This document shows, one piece after another, positions 37,616 through 46,812 of a DNA stretch of 64,000 nt. The DNA is taken from NCBI RefSeq assembly GCF_011682145.1, contig NZ_WHJH01000017.1, positions 1 through 64,000 on the forward strand, read 5' to 3'. Each line of letters begins with the position of its first letter. The first letter of the stretch is position 1. A model generated the notes under the pieces. That model was not told where the DNA came from, searched no databases, and was given only the letters and a program-made list of their open reading frames with translations. The translations under genes were made by a program, and so were the position numbers. This DNA is from Massilia mucilaginosa (GTDB lineage Bacteria; Pseudomonadota; Gammaproteobacteria; Burkholderiales; Burkholderiaceae_D).

Positions 37616-37892
37616 ATGGAAAAAGCAGGCAAATAACGATCTGCACAGGATCGTGGTACACATTGCGGAAGACAACAAACGCGCCGCTGAACAATTGGCT
37701 GAACTGATCCTTGGTAAAGTCGAACAACTGAGTGACCGACCCGAGTTGTACCGAGCCGGCCGTCAGCGTGGAACGCGCGAAATGGTCGTGCATCCGCACT
37801 ACCTCGTTGTCTACCGAATACGGAAAGAGACTGTCGAAATCCTCCGGGTAAAGCACACTGCGCAACGCTGGCCGCCCAAAGGAAAAACGTGA
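37602..37892 (+). CDS. RelE/ParE-family toxin
   Basis: 96 residues from a GTG inside the antitoxin 3' end. The fold is clear: MYRLEWKKQANNDLHRIV, a helix AAEQLAELILGKVEQLS, then YRAGRQRGTREMVVHPHYLV and VYRIRKETVEILRVKHTAQRW, the order of ParE/RelE toxins. Whether it cuts mRNA or poisons gyrase cannot be told; the YLVVYRI pattern is closer to ParE. Confidence 0.85.
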   Translation: MYRLEWKKQANNDLHRIVVHIAEDNKRAAEQLAELILGKVEQLSDRPELYRAGRQRGTREMVVHPHYLVVYRIRKETVEILRVKHTAQRWPPKGKT

Positions 37893-37938
37893 TGCGTCCC
37901 TATGACCATTAAGTTGCGAACCATGCCGGGACTCGCGG

Positions 37939-38263
37939 CCTAACCCGGATATTTCATGAGCGAGTCAATCAGCCAGGGTGAGTGCGCTAAACGCCCCGTT
38001 CGCAAACTGTTGAGGTGATTTCTGCCGTTGGTTCTTCCGCGCGGCCTGATCGCAGGCGCAACTCCCCCAACCCCCGTTGATTTATATCGTGCCGGGGACA
38101 GCACTCGGCAGGTTTATGGTGCCAGCGCTCGGGCGGCGGTGAGAAAGACGTGTTTGAGTGGGTGCTGGGAGGCGAGCAGGACGCGAATGCGGCGTGTGTT
38201 GTGTACAATGGCCGCGCCCATCTTGAGCAGTTTGATGCGGATCGTTGCCGTGCAGGCGCGCTC
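37939..38263 (-). pseudogene. IS1380-type transposase 3' remnant with element end
   Basis: A minus-strand frame to 38114 reads TIRIKLLKMGAAIVHNTRRI, then RVLLASQHPLKHVF, which matches the extreme C-terminus of IS1380-family transposases. The 5' part is gone; the homology stops near 38263, 25 bp from the small zinc protein. Beyond the stop, the sequence to CATGAAATATCCGGGTTA (37939 side) looks like the terminal inverted repeat. A dead insertion-sequence end. Confidence 0.6.
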
Positions 38264-38288
38264 CAGTGTGAGTGTTTCGCCCTGCACG

Positions 38289-38477
38289 TCACAGGCCGCG
38301 CAGCGTGCCCGTGAATCTGCCGCAGTCGCATTCGTGAAAGAGCACCGTTCCGCGCTCATGGAACCTGATCGCCGCATGGCAGGTATCGCAGCTTATCGTA
38401 TTCGCGCCGGTGCGGTGGTGCTCTTCCAACGCCCGCACGAAATGCGGCAAGTCGTCCGGATTGGCATTCTTTTTCAT
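38289..38477 (-). CDS. Small zinc-ribbon-like protein
   Basis: 62 residues; AGGA lies just before ATG 38477. The pair CDTC and CDCG (with His residues between) suggests one zinc knuckle, and the C-terminus is GRFTGTLRGL. No family was recognised. It abuts the insertion-sequence remnant, and its upstream region to 38706 has no other gene. Confidence 0.6.
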   Translation of the reverse strand: MKKNANPDDLPHFVRALEEHHRTGANTISCDTCHAAIRFHERGTVLFHECDCGRFTGTLRGL

Positions 38478-38706
38478 CGTTTTCCTGTTCCGGTTGAATC
38501 AACAATTCAATGGACCGTGCATCGTGTCGGCTCCTGACGCAACCGCAGTTTGTCGTATGCTGCACTCAGCTGGCCTCATCGATCGCGATGCGGGTGGGAG
38601 CATCAAGCGCAATGATAAACTGTGCGCTCACTTTCAGGGTACTACAAGCACAGTTTCATCCCTAAGCGTCGACGGCAATGGCAAATGCAGGTAAATTATG
38701 ACACCG

Positions 38707-39141
38707 TCAAGACGGTGCTTCATCCTGTTGCCCGGCGCTGGAAAGAGAGGCAAAGGTGATCAGAACCAGGGCCAGAAAGAACATTGTGCGAACAGGATAA
38801 TCGGGGAAACTGACGCCACTGACGATCAACTCCGCCTCGAACGAGAGCAAGAAGCGATCGTCGGATGCAAGAGCCTCAAGCGCCACATAAAGCGATGACA
38901 GATACACGGTCAGCGCAAACAGGCACTTTTTCCGCAGGTTGCCCTTTTTGGCCCGGATGGACATCACGTTAGCCAGCGCGGCAAGGCACAGCGCCTGCAC
39001 GAGCCAGTAGAAGACGGCCAACACGTAGTCAGACGATAACGATGCAAGCACAAGCTTGCTCGATAGTGCCCACATATATAGACATTCGACGATCAGAAGC
39101 AGCGGATAAAATACCTGCGGCGCCCTCAACTGCTTCAGCAT
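38707..39141 (-). CDS. Four-helix membrane protein, unknown
   Basis: 144 residues. Hydrophobic segments near residues 10-32, 40-60, 73-95 and 112-132 suggest four membrane passes with short loops and a charged tail. AAGG precedes the ATG. It resembles small integral membrane proteins without a known role. It runs on the same strand as the two GST genes upstream. Confidence 0.6.
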   Translation of the reverse strand: MLKQLRAPQVFYPLLLIVECLYMWALSSKLVLASLSSDYVLAVFYWLVQALCLAALANVMSIRAKKGNLRKKCLFALTVYLSSLYVALEALASDDRFLLSFEAELIVSGVSFPDYPVRTMFFLALVLITFASLSSAGQQDEAPS

Positions 39142-39163
39142 GATGACCTTGTAAGATAGAACA

Positions 39164-39784
39164 TCAGCGTCCCGCCGACGGCCGTTCGGCGATGCGGTCG
39201 CGCCAGGCCTGCAAATGCGGCATGCCTTCCGCGCCCGGCCTGAATTTCATCAGCCCGCGCGCAAACTCCAGCGCGCACCAGGCCGTGATATCGGCCACCG
39301 TGAAGCGCGCGCCGGCCACGAACGGGCGCTCGGCCAGTTCGCCATCGAGCCAGCGCGCGTGCTCGCGCATCTTCTCGCCCTGCGACGCGCCAAACTCGGG
39401 AAACTGCGGCTGCTCGAGCACCGCCAGCCCCGGATGCGTGTGGCGCACGCTGTTGGCGATGCCGAGGAACAGATGCATCTCCACCCTGCGGTCGGCCATC
39501 TCGATGAAGGCGCGCTCCTCGAAGCCGTCGCCCATCAGGTTCGGCTCCGGATGCAGTCCTTCCAGGTAGGTGCAGATGGCGCGCGTTTCGCACAGCACGC
39601 GGCCGTCGTCGAGCTCCAGCGCGGGCACGCGCGCCAGCGGGTTCTTGGCCACATAAGCCTCGCTCTTGTGCTCATTGGCAGCGAGGTCGATCATCACCTG
39701 CTCGATGCCGGCGATGCCTTTTTCGGCGATGAACATGGTGACCCGGCGCGGGTTCGGCGCAAACGTGCTGACGTACAGTTTCAT
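39164..39784 (-). CDS. Glutathione S-transferase
   Basis: 206 residues; AAGGATGCC precedes the ATG. The thioredoxin-like N-domain has MKLYVSTFAPNPRRVTMFIA, cis-Pro in VPALELDDG, and the ETRAICTYLE signature. The all-helical C-domain has FVAGARFTVADITAW. A cytosolic enzyme that conjugates or reduces substrates with glutathione; class unclear. It lies 17 nt downstream of a second GST, so the two are co-transcribed. Confidence 0.9.
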   Translation of the reverse strand: MKLYVSTFAPNPRRVTMFIAEKGIAGIEQVMIDLAANEHKSEAYVAKNPLARVPALELDDGRVLCETRAICTYLEGLHPEPNLMGDGFEERAFIEMADRRVEMHLFLGIANSVRHTHPGLAVLEQPQFPEFGASQGEKMREHARWLDGELAERPFVAGARFTVADITAWCALEFARGLMKFRPGAEGMPHLQAWRDRIAERPSAGR

Positions 39785-39801
39785 GGCATCCTTGCGAATG
39801 G

Positions 39802-40506
39802 TTAGTTGTTGCGCGACTGGCCGGTTTCGAGCATGGTGCGGGCGGCGGCCGAGAATTTGGCGGCTTCTTCTTCGTTCGACGAACTCAGTTCGCGCGGCGA
39901 GGGCGGCATCTGCAAGCCCTTTTCCACGGCCGGGCGGGCGCGGATGGCGTCGATCCAGCGCGCCAGGTGCGGCAGTTCCTCGATCGAGACACCCGACCAT
40001 TTGTGCGTGCGCACCCAGGCCCAGTTGGCGATATCGGCAATCGAATAATCACCGGCCAAAAATTCGTGATCGCGCAAGCGGCCATCGAGCACCTTGAACA
40101 GGCGCCGGCTCTCGCCCTGGTAACGGTCGATCGCGGGCTGGATCTTTTCGGGGAAGTAGCGGTAGAACACATTGGCCTGCCCCATCATCGGGCCGACCCC
40201 GCCCATCTGGAACATCAGCCACTGCATGACCTGCGAACGGCCCTTGGCGTCCGTCGGCATCAGCTGTCCGGTCTTTTCGGCCAGGTAGACCAGGATGGCG
40301 CCCGACTCGAACACCGCGAAGTTGTCTTCGGCGCGGTCCACGATCGCGGGGATGCGCCCGTTCGGATTAATCGCCAGGAACCAGTCTTCCTTCTGCTGGT
40401 TCCGATTGAGTTCGAGGGTGTGCAAGGTGTACGGCAAAGCCAGTTCTTCGAGCGCGATGGAGACTTTGTGGCCGTTCGGCGTGGGCGCCGAATACAGGTC
40501 GATCAT
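39802..40506 (-). CDS. Nu-class (YfcG/YghU-like) glutathione S-transferase
   Basis: 234 residues. [14 protein letters not shown] is the signature of the nu class, which has disulfide-reductase and peroxidase activity with two glutathiones. The cis-Pro site (GRIPAIVD) and [14 protein letters not shown] are intact, as is the C-domain [12 protein letters not shown]. It is first of the GST pair (17-nt gap). GGAATGCC precedes the ATG. Confidence 0.92.
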   Translation of the reverse strand: MIDLYSAPTPNGHKVSIALEELALPYTLHTLELNRNQQKEDWFLAINPNGRIPAIVDRAEDNFAVFESGAILVYLAEKTGQLMPTDAKGRSQVMQWLMFQMGGVGPMMGQANVFYRYFPEKIQPAIDRYQGESRRLFKVLDGRLRDHEFLAGDYSIADIANWAWVRTHKWSGVSIEELPHLARWIDAIRARPAVEKGLQMPPSPRELSSSNEEEAAKFSAAARTMLETGQSRNN

Positions 40507-40595
40507 GGCATTCCTTTCCGGGTTGATGACGAAACAGCAAGTCGCATCATAGCGCCAATTTGGCGGCCATGCTCACGCTGTGCCACAATCGCCGG

Positions 40596-41579
40596 ATGAC
40601 CCGCCATCGCCCTCTTCCCGCCCTGCTGCGCGCGCAGCTTTTCGTGCATCTGGCGGCCATGGAAAAGGCCGGCCTGCCGCCCGACCGGGCCTACGCGCTG
40701 CTCGACCTGGGCCGGGCCGGGAGCGCGCGGGTGGCGGCCTTTCGCAAGATGGCGGCGCGCCGCAACGAGCCGGCCGGCGCCGGCCTGGCAAGCGGCTTGT
40801 TTACCCCGTTCGAAGCGCGCCTGCTGCGCGCGGCGTTCGCCGCCGGCAGTCCGCTGGCGACGTATCAGCGGCTGGCCGCTTTTCATTCCACCCGGGCGCA
40901 GCAACTGGCCACGCTGCGTTCGCGCATGGCGCTGCCGGTGGCGATCCTGACGATCGCCTTGTTCGTCCAGCCGCTGCCGGCGCTGGCGGGCGGCACGCTG
41001 TCGGCCGCCGGCTATCTGTGGCGCGTGCTGGCCCCATTGCTGGTACTCGGCGGCGGCGCGCTGCTGGCGGCGCGGGCGATTCAATGGTTCGGCGCCGGCA
41101 GCGCATCGCCCGCGCGCGCCGGAGTCGAAAGCGCCCTGCTGGCGCTCCCCGTCTTCGGCCCGGTGCACTTGCGCCGCAACATGCGCGACTTTGTCGACAG
41201 CCTGGCGCTGCTGCTCGATGCCGGCCTGCCGCTGTTCGACGCCATGCCGGTGGCGCTGGACACGGTCGGCAACCGCCTGGTGCGCGCCGACCTGGAAGCC
41301 ATGCTGCCGAAGCTGACATCCGGCGCCACGCTGGCGCAGGCGCTCCAGACCCTGCGCCTGGCCGATACCGGCCAGCTGCACGCGCTGGTGCTCACCGGCG
41401 AACAAAGCGGCACCCTGCCCGAGATGCTGCGCCGGCACGCCGCCAGCGAGGGCGACGCCATCAACCGCTTCCAGCTCGAGATGATGGCCTGGCTGCCGCG
41501 CGTGTTCTACGCGCTGGTGGCGCTGTGGATGGCGTTCAACATCATCGTCAGTTCGCTGGGCGCGGTGGCGCCTTTGTGA
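40596..41579 (+). CDS. Type II secretion F-family (GspF/PilC-like) membrane protein
   Basis: 327 residues from ATG 40596. Two T2SSF domains, the first shortened, are seen from NMRDFVDSLALLLDAGLPLF and LVLTGEQSGTLPEMLRRHA. Three membrane segments lie near 105-130, 140-160 and 300-323. Such proteins are the inner-membrane platform of pilus or secretion motors, yet no other pilus gene is near, so it is an orphan. No Shine-Dalgarno is seen; a CACAAT -10-like hexamer lies at -12 to -7 of the ATG, which would make a leaderless transcript. Confidence 0.75.
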   Translation: MTRHRPLPALLRAQLFVHLAAMEKAGLPPDRAYALLDLGRAGSARVAAFRKMAARRNEPAGAGLASGLFTPFEARLLRAAFAAGSPLATYQRLAAFHSTRAQQLATLRSRMALPVAILTIALFVQPLPALAGGTLSAAGYLWRVLAPLLVLGGGALLAARAIQWFGAGSASPARAGVESALLALPVFGPVHLRRNMRDFVDSLALLLDAGLPLFDAMPVALDTVGNRLVRADLEAMLPKLTSGATLAQALQTLRLADTGQLHALVLTGEQSGTLPEMLRRHAASEGDAINRFQLEMMAWLPRVFYALVALWMAFNIIVSSLGAVAPL

Positions 41580-41615
41580 GCCGCGCATTGGCCCGATTCG
41601 TGCCACAATCGTGCC

Positions 41616-42302
41616 ATGAAACCGATCCGAACCTACCTTCCGCTGCTGGTCCTCGTTGCCGGGTGCGCCAGTACGACTGCGCCGCCGCCGGCGCCCACGC
41701 CCGCCGCACCGGCGTTCGGCTGGTACCAGGATGCCGTGCGTGCGCGCCAGGTGCTGCGCATCGACTCGGCGCTCTCGCTGATCACCGTGACGGTACGCCG
41801 CGGCGGCACGTTTGCGCGCATGGGCCACGACCACGTTGTCGCCAGCCGCAGCATCGAGGGCTTCGTGGCACCCGATGCGGGGCGCGCCGACTTCCGCTTC
41901 CGGCTCGACCAGATGACGGTCGACGAGACCGGCTTGCGCGCCAAAGCCGGGCTGACCACCCAGCCCGACCTTGATGCCATCGCCGGTACCCGTACCAACA
42001 TGCTCACGCGGGTGCTGGACGCGGAGCGCTTTCCGCTGGTGGAGCTGCACGCCGAACGCGCCGCCGGCAAGAGCGACAAGATTGAGACATTGCGCCTGAC
42101 CGTGACACTGCACGGCGTCTCGCGCACGGTGGACGTGCCGACCACGATCGAGCGCAGCGCCGGTGGCCTGACCGCCAGCGGCACCTTGATCCTGAACCAG
42201 AGCGATTTCGGCATCACGCCGATGTCGGTGATGGGCGGTGCGCTGACGGTGCTGGACCCGATGGAACTGGCGTTCCGCATCGTGGCGGCGCCGCAGGGTT
42301 GA
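41616..42302 (+). CDS. YceI-family lipoprotein
   Basis: 228 residues. A lipoprotein signal ends in LVAGC (Cys 17), then a Pro/Ala linker and a YceI-type lipocalin-like barrel (IDSALSLITVTVRRGGTFAR, then MGHDHVV and NMLTRVLDAERFP). YceI proteins bind isoprenoid-type lipids in the periplasm. As with the preceding gene, a CACAAT hexamer lies exactly at -12 to -7 of the ATG and no ribosome site is seen. The 3' end overlaps the convergent rhodanese gene by 89 nt. Confidence 0.88.
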   Translation: MKPIRTYLPLLVLVAGCASTTAPPPAPTPAAPAFGWYQDAVRARQVLRIDSALSLITVTVRRGGTFARMGHDHVVASRSIEGFVAPDAGRADFRFRLDQMTVDETGLRAKAGLTTQPDLDAIAGTRTNMLTRVLDAERFPLVELHAERAAGKSDKIETLRLTVTLHGVSRTVDVPTTIERSAGGLTASGTLILNQSDFGITPMSVMGGALTVLDPMELAFRIVAAPQG

Positions 42303-43167
42303 TGGCGACCGGGTTGGCCGGGTCGCCGCTCCACTCGTACCAGCCGCCGTCGTACACGCTGATGCGCTCCCAGCCGATCACCCACGCATAGAAGAAGGCC
42401 AGCGAAGCGCGCCAGCCGGTGCCGCAGTAGAAGGCGTTGTGGCTGGCGCGATGGATGCCGCCGGCGCGCCACCGCGCCTCGATCGCCGCGCCATCGAGCA
42501 TGCGCCCGTCCGGGTGCTGGAAGTGGCTCATGCTGTTCACATCGCCCTCGCGCCCGGCCCTGCCCCACAGCGCGCCGGGGATCTCGCCGCGCGCCTCGAT
42601 GTAGCTGTAGCCCGAGGTGGCGCCGGTGTATTCGTTCCAGGTGCGGGTGCTGACCAGGGCGCACCCGGGCTGCGCCAGCATGGCGCGCGCCTGCGCCATG
42701 CCGGTCAGGTAGTCGGGACGGCCGGGGAACGGCGCGCCGAAATCGCACGCGGGAAGCGGCGCCATGGCGCGACCGGCGACGCCGGGCAGGCCGGCCGCGC
42801 ACCACGCCGCAAAGCCGCCGTCGAGCATGCGCACATCGATCACGCCGGCGTACAGCATCAGGTGCGCCGCGCGCGCCGCCGCCAGCGGATTGCGGCTGTA
42901 GACGATGACGGTGGTGTCGTGGCGCACGCCGTGCGCGAGCAGCACCCGCAGCAGGTCCGCATCGTCGACCTTGTTGAACAGCGGCGCCGCTTCCAGCTCG
43001 CGCGTGTCGAGGTAGCCGGCGCCGTCGATGTGGGCCTGCTCGAAGGCGGCGGCGCCCGCGCAGCCGGCTTCCAGCAGGCGCACCGCCGGATCGCGCATCA
43101 AGCCGGCCAGCTCCCGGGGCGCGACCAGCGCGCGCGCGCGCGCCAGGGGGCGACGGGCGGCGGGCAT
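42214..43167 (-). CDS. Two-domain sulfurtransferase (rhodanese)
   Basis: About 317 residues from ATG 43167; a GTG at 43197 is a rival start and neither has a clear ribosome site. Two rhodanese domains are present; the N-terminal one lacks the Cys (YSRNPLAAAR), the C-terminal one has YCGTGWRAS with the active Cys, close to YnjE-type thiosulfate sulfurtransferases. It transfers sulfane sulfur. The last 30 residues are a Pro/Ser-rich extension read across the 3' end of yceI, probably because the original stop was lost. Confidence 0.85.
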   Translation of the reverse strand: MPAARRPLARARALVAPRELAGLMRDPAVRLLEAGCAGAAAFEQAHIDGAGYLDTRELEAAPLFNKVDDADLLRVLLAHGVRHDTTVIVYSRNPLAAARAAHLMLYAGVIDVRMLDGGFAAWCAAGLPGVAGRAMAPLPACDFGAPFPGRPDYLTGMAQARAMLAQPGCALVSTRTWNEYTGATSGYSYIEARGEIPGALWGRAGREGDVNSMSHFQHPDGRMLDGAAIEARWRAGGIHRASHNAFYCGTGWRASLAFFYAWVIGWERISVYDGGWYEWSGDPANPVAINPAAPPRCGTPVPSGPAPSAHRPSPTSA

Positions 43168-43399
43168 GGGCGGGCAGATGGGCGGGCGGGCATTCACGGC
43201 GGACTTTTCAGAGAGCAAACCCGCTATTTTAAATGGTCGGACACGGGCGGCCCTGAACAGCCCGCCAACACTTTCATCGAACACAACAACTCGTGCTTTA
43301 TTACTCATGCCCGATCTGATATAACAGACGTGAAAACAGGGTCAAGAATGCCATGGCAGGAGCCGCACAGGCCCGCTCAATCGATCAAGGTGCAATTCA

Positions 43400-46300
43400 A
43401 TGAACCCCATTTTTTCTCTTCGTCCCGCCCATCGCGGCGAGCGCGGGGTCACGTTGCTGGTGCTCGGCTTTGCCGGACTGATCTTCGTCTGCATCGTCGC
43501 CAATCTCGTGTTCGAGCTGGTCCAGTCGCGCGACAACGTCCTCACTCAAAAAAGCAACAGCGCGCGCGTGCTCGTCAAGGTGCTCGAGGAACAGGCGGCC
43601 GACAGCATCTTCGCGGTCGACTTGGCCATGCAGACCACCATCAAGGCGGTACAGATGGTACCGCAGGGACCTGCCGACCGCGACCGGCTGGTCGATGAAT
43701 TGCTCGACAGCAGTATCACCAACCTGCCCTTCATCCGCGCCATCTGGCTGCTCGATGCCGACGGCAAGATGATTCACGACAGCCAGAAATTGCCGGGTAG
43801 CTACAACCTGTCGGACCGCGCGTATTTCCGGGTGCATCGCGACCAGCCGACATACGGCATGCACATCGAAGGGCCGATCATCAGCAAGCTGGGGGTGCCC
43901 TTCATCAGCTTCAGCCGCCGCATCAACCGGCCCGACGGCAGTTTTGGCGGGGTCATCGTGGCTGCGCTGGAGCCGAAGTATTTGCGCCGCTTTTACGATG
44001 CGATCAAGGTCGGCAAGGATGGCGTGGTGGCCCTGGTGCGCACCGACGGCGTGCTGATGCTGCGCATGCCGTTGGCCACCACCGCCGAAGGCAAGCGCCT
44101 GACGTTCTTTCCGAATTTCCACGAGACGCCCGGCGCGGCCGAGGCCGGCAGCTACATCGCCGACAGCAGCATCGACGGGATCCGGCGCCTGTATTTCTAC
44201 CAGCGCGTCAGCGGGCGTCCGCTGGTGGTGGTGGTCGGGCTGGGCGAGGATGAACTGCTGGCCGACTGGTATGGCATGGCCGGCGCCTATATCGGCGTGT
44301 CGCTGGCCTTTTTGGTGGTGCTGGCGGGCATGAGCGCCCTGGCGCTGCGCGAATTGCACAAGCGCTACGGCCTGAACCAGGCGCTGCGCAACAGCGACGA
44401 TGCGCTGCGGGCGGCGCAGCAACTGGCGCTGATCGGCAGTTGGCGGCTCGATCTGAGGACCCGCAGCGGGCACTGGTCGCAGCAAATGTATCGGCTGCTG
44501 GGACTGCCGCTGGCGGAGCAGCCGCCGCCGCTCGACGTGTTTCTGCAGCAAATTCACCCGGACGACCGCCATCTGGTCGAGTCGGCCGTGCAGCATGGCA
44601 TGAACTGGGCGGGTGAGCTGCGCAGCAATCCCGCGCTCGGTCCGCAGCGCTACTTTCATTCGCGCAGCACGGGCGTGCATGACGCGGCCGGCAACGTGAT
44701 CGCGCTGATGGGCACCGTGCAAGATGTCACCGAGCGGCGCCAGTCCGACGAAAAACTCGAACTGGCCGCGCGCGTGTTCGAACACACGCACGACGGCATC
44801 GTGGTGACCGATGCGGCCGGCAACATCGTGGCCGTCAACGCGGCGTTCGAACGCATCACCCTGTACAGCGAGGCCGATGTGCTGGGACGCAATATCCGCA
44901 TGCTACGCTCGAACCTGCACGATATGGATTTCTACCGGCAATTGTGGAACACCGTGGCGCGCGATGGGCATTGGCGCGGAGAAATCTGGACCCGGCGCAA
45001 GAATGGCGAAGTGTTTCCCGAGTGGTTGACGGCGAGCGCGGTGGCGGGTCCGGAACACGGCACGGCCGGCTATGTGGGCGTGTTCACCGACCTGAGCGAT
45101 ATTACCGAGGCCAATGAGCAGTTGCAATTCATGGTCAACCACGATCCGCTGACGCGCTTGCCGAACCGTTCCCTGCTGAACGACCGGCTGGAACAGGCGA
45201 TCGAGGCGGCACACCAGGCGCAACGGGCGATTGCCGTGCTGCTGCTCAATATCGACCGCTTGCAGCGGGTCAACGACAGTATCGGCCACGACGCCGGCGA
45301 CCTGCTGCTGCGCGAAATGGCGCAGCGCCTGCTGGCGCGCCTGCGTCCGGGCGACACCCTGGCGCGGATCGGCAGCGACGAGTTCGTGCTGGTGCTCTCG
45401 CACGTGGACGACAATGACGACAGCAACGCCGCCGCCCAGCAAATGCTCGACACGGTGGCCGCGCCCTGCCAGTTGCTGGGGCACGAGGTGGTGGTCACGG
45501 CCAGCGTGGGGATTGCGCTGTTCCCGCTCGACGGCGTCACGCCGGGCGACCTGATCAGGAATGCGGACACGGCGCTGTCGCACGTCAAGAACAGCGGTCG
45601 CAACAGCTTCCGCTATTTCACATCCGAAATGAACACGCGGGCACTGCACTGGATGGCGCTCGAACACCGGCTGCGCAGCGCGCTGGGGCGGTCGGAGTTT
45701 TCGCTGTTCTACCAGCCCCAGGTGCGGCTGGCCGACAAGCGGGTGTGCGGCGCGGAAGCGCTGATCCGCTGGCGCAGCGCCGAGCTGGGCATGATTTCGC
45801 CGGCCGAGTTCATTCCGCTGGCGGAAGACTCGGGCTTGATCGTCGAGATCGGCGAATGGGTGATCCGCACCGCCTGCGCGCAGAACAAGGCGTGGCAGGA
45901 TGCCGGCCTGCGCGCGCTGCCGGTGGCGGTGAACGTGTCGGCGCACCAGATCACGGCCGGCACCATGCCGGCGATCGTGAGCAGTGCGCTGCGGAGCAGC
46001 GGCATGGAGGCGCGCTACCTTGCCATCGAACTGACCGAAAGCGTGCTGATGCAGGAAGCGGAGCTGGCCATGGCCCAGATCGCCGAACTGCGCGGGATGG
46101 GGGTGGCGGTGGCGCTGGACGACTTCGGTACCGGCTATTCGTCGCTCAGCTACCTGAGCCGCTTTGCGCTGGACAAGCTGAAGATCGACCAGAGTTTCGT
46201 GCGCAACATTATCGACGATGCGAAAAGCGCGGCGATCGCCAAGGCCACGATTGCGCTCGCGCATGGCCTCGGCATCACGGTGGTGGCGGAAGGCGTGGAA

Positions 46301-46426
46301 ACCCGCGAACAGCTCGATTATCTGGATGGTGCGGGCTGCGATGAAGTGCAGGGCTATTTTTTCAGCCGGCCGCTGCCGGCCGACGAGTTTGTCGCCCTGC
46401 TGGATACGCCCGGAAAGATGGGCTAG
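43400..46426 (+). CDS. Membrane sensor with Cache, PAS, GGDEF and EAL domains
   Basis: 1008 residues. TM1 (18-40) and TM2 (about 300-322) enclose a periplasmic Cache-like domain (IRAIWLLDADGKMIHDSQ, LSDRAYFRVH). Two PAS domains follow to about 565, then GGDEF with GSDEF in place of GGDEF (weak or no cyclase), and a complete EAL domain: GAEALIRW, VNVSA, IELTES, DDFGTGYSS, KIDQSF, AEGVET. Net effect is likely c-di-GMP hydrolysis in answer to an outside ligand. AAGG precedes the ATG. Its last 38 codons are duplicated 940 bp downstream. Confidence 0.93.
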   Translation: MNPIFSLRPAHRGERGVTLLVLGFAGLIFVCIVANLVFELVQSRDNVLTQKSNSARVLVKVLEEQAADSIFAVDLAMQTTIKAVQMVPQGPADRDRLVDELLDSSITNLPFIRAIWLLDADGKMIHDSQKLPGSYNLSDRAYFRVHRDQPTYGMHIEGPIISKLGVPFISFSRRINRPDGSFGGVIVAALEPKYLRRFYDAIKVGKDGVVALVRTDGVLMLRMPLATTAEGKRLTFFPNFHETPGAAEAGSYIADSSIDGIRRLYFYQRVSGRPLVVVVGLGEDELLADWYGMAGAYIGVSLAFLVVLAGMSALALRELHKRYGLNQALRNSDDALRAAQQLALIGSWRLDLRTRSGHWSQQMYRLLGLPLAEQPPPLDVFLQQIHPDDRHLVESAVQHGMNWAGELRSNPALGPQRYFHSRSTGVHDAAGNVIALMGTVQDVTERRQSDEKLELAARVFEHTHDGIVVTDAAGNIVAVNAAFERITLYSEADVLGRNIRMLRSNLHDMDFYRQLWNTVARDGHWRGEIWTRRKNGEVFPEWLTASAVAGPEHGTAGYVGVFTDLSDITEANEQLQFMVNHDPLTRLPNRSLLNDRLEQAIEAAHQAQRAIAVLLLNIDRLQRVNDSIGHDAGDLLLREMAQRLLARLRPGDTLARIGSDEFVLVLSHVDDNDDSNAAAQQMLDTVAAPCQLLGHEVVVTASVGIALFPLDGVTPGDLIRNADTALSHVKNSGRNSFRYFTSEMNTRALHWMALEHRLRSALGRSEFSLFYQPQVRLADKRVCGAEALIRWRSAELGMISPAEFIPLAEDSGLIVEIGEWVIRTACAQNKAWQDAGLRALPVAVNVSAHQITAGTMPAIVSSALRSSGMEARYLAIELTESVLMQEAELAMAQIAELRGMGVAVALDDFGTGYSSLSYLSRFALDKLKIDQSFVRNIIDDAKSAAIAKATIALAHGLGITVVAEGVETREQLDYLDGAGCDEVQGYFFSRPLPADEFVALLDTPGKMG

Positions 46427-46457
46427 CGGGCTGGGGTGCTCACCTTTGATGTATTCG

Positions 46458-46745
46458 TCATATCTGTTGCGCAATGAATTTTTCCACTGCCAGCTCTGCG
46501 CTACGTGCAGTCGAATCAGTCTGTTCCCTATGCAGTGCCATCGCGCGGTATTTATGGCCATCCATGATCATTTTCTTCGCTTCCGCAGACAGGTCGAGGA
46601 CCGAGGTATCGATATCCGGCTGCGACAATATCAGCATCTCGATTTTCTTTAATCTCTCGGAGTGAGTACTGGCCTTGGAGAGCAAAACAATCACACATGC
46701 CAGATTTGTAAGAATTAACAGCCAACCCATATTTATGGCATCCAT
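46458..46745 (-). CDS. 95-residue one-helix membrane protein A, candidate immunity protein
   Basis: 95 residues from ATG 46745, with AAGGAG 6 nt before it. One N-terminal membrane helix (MGWLLILTNLACVIVLL) is followed by a charged, soluble helical part (ERLKKIEMLILSQPDID, then AEAKKMIMDGHKYRAMALHR). It follows the bacteriocin-like peptide gene by 67 nt on the same strand, the usual place of an immunity gene, and such genes are often small membrane proteins. A diverged copy of the same length lies at 47478-47765. No known immunity family was matched; the role is inferred from place and form. Confidence 0.6.
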   Translation of the reverse strand: MDAINMGWLLILTNLACVIVLLSKASTHSERLKKIEMLILSQPDIDTSVLDLSAEAKKMIMDGHKYRAMALHREQTDSTARSAELAVEKFIAQQI

Positions 46746-46812
46746 TATATGCTCCTTGTAGTGCCGGCCAAGGGGAATAGATCGCACTGCCCCTTGCCGA
46801 CAAGGTAATTGT

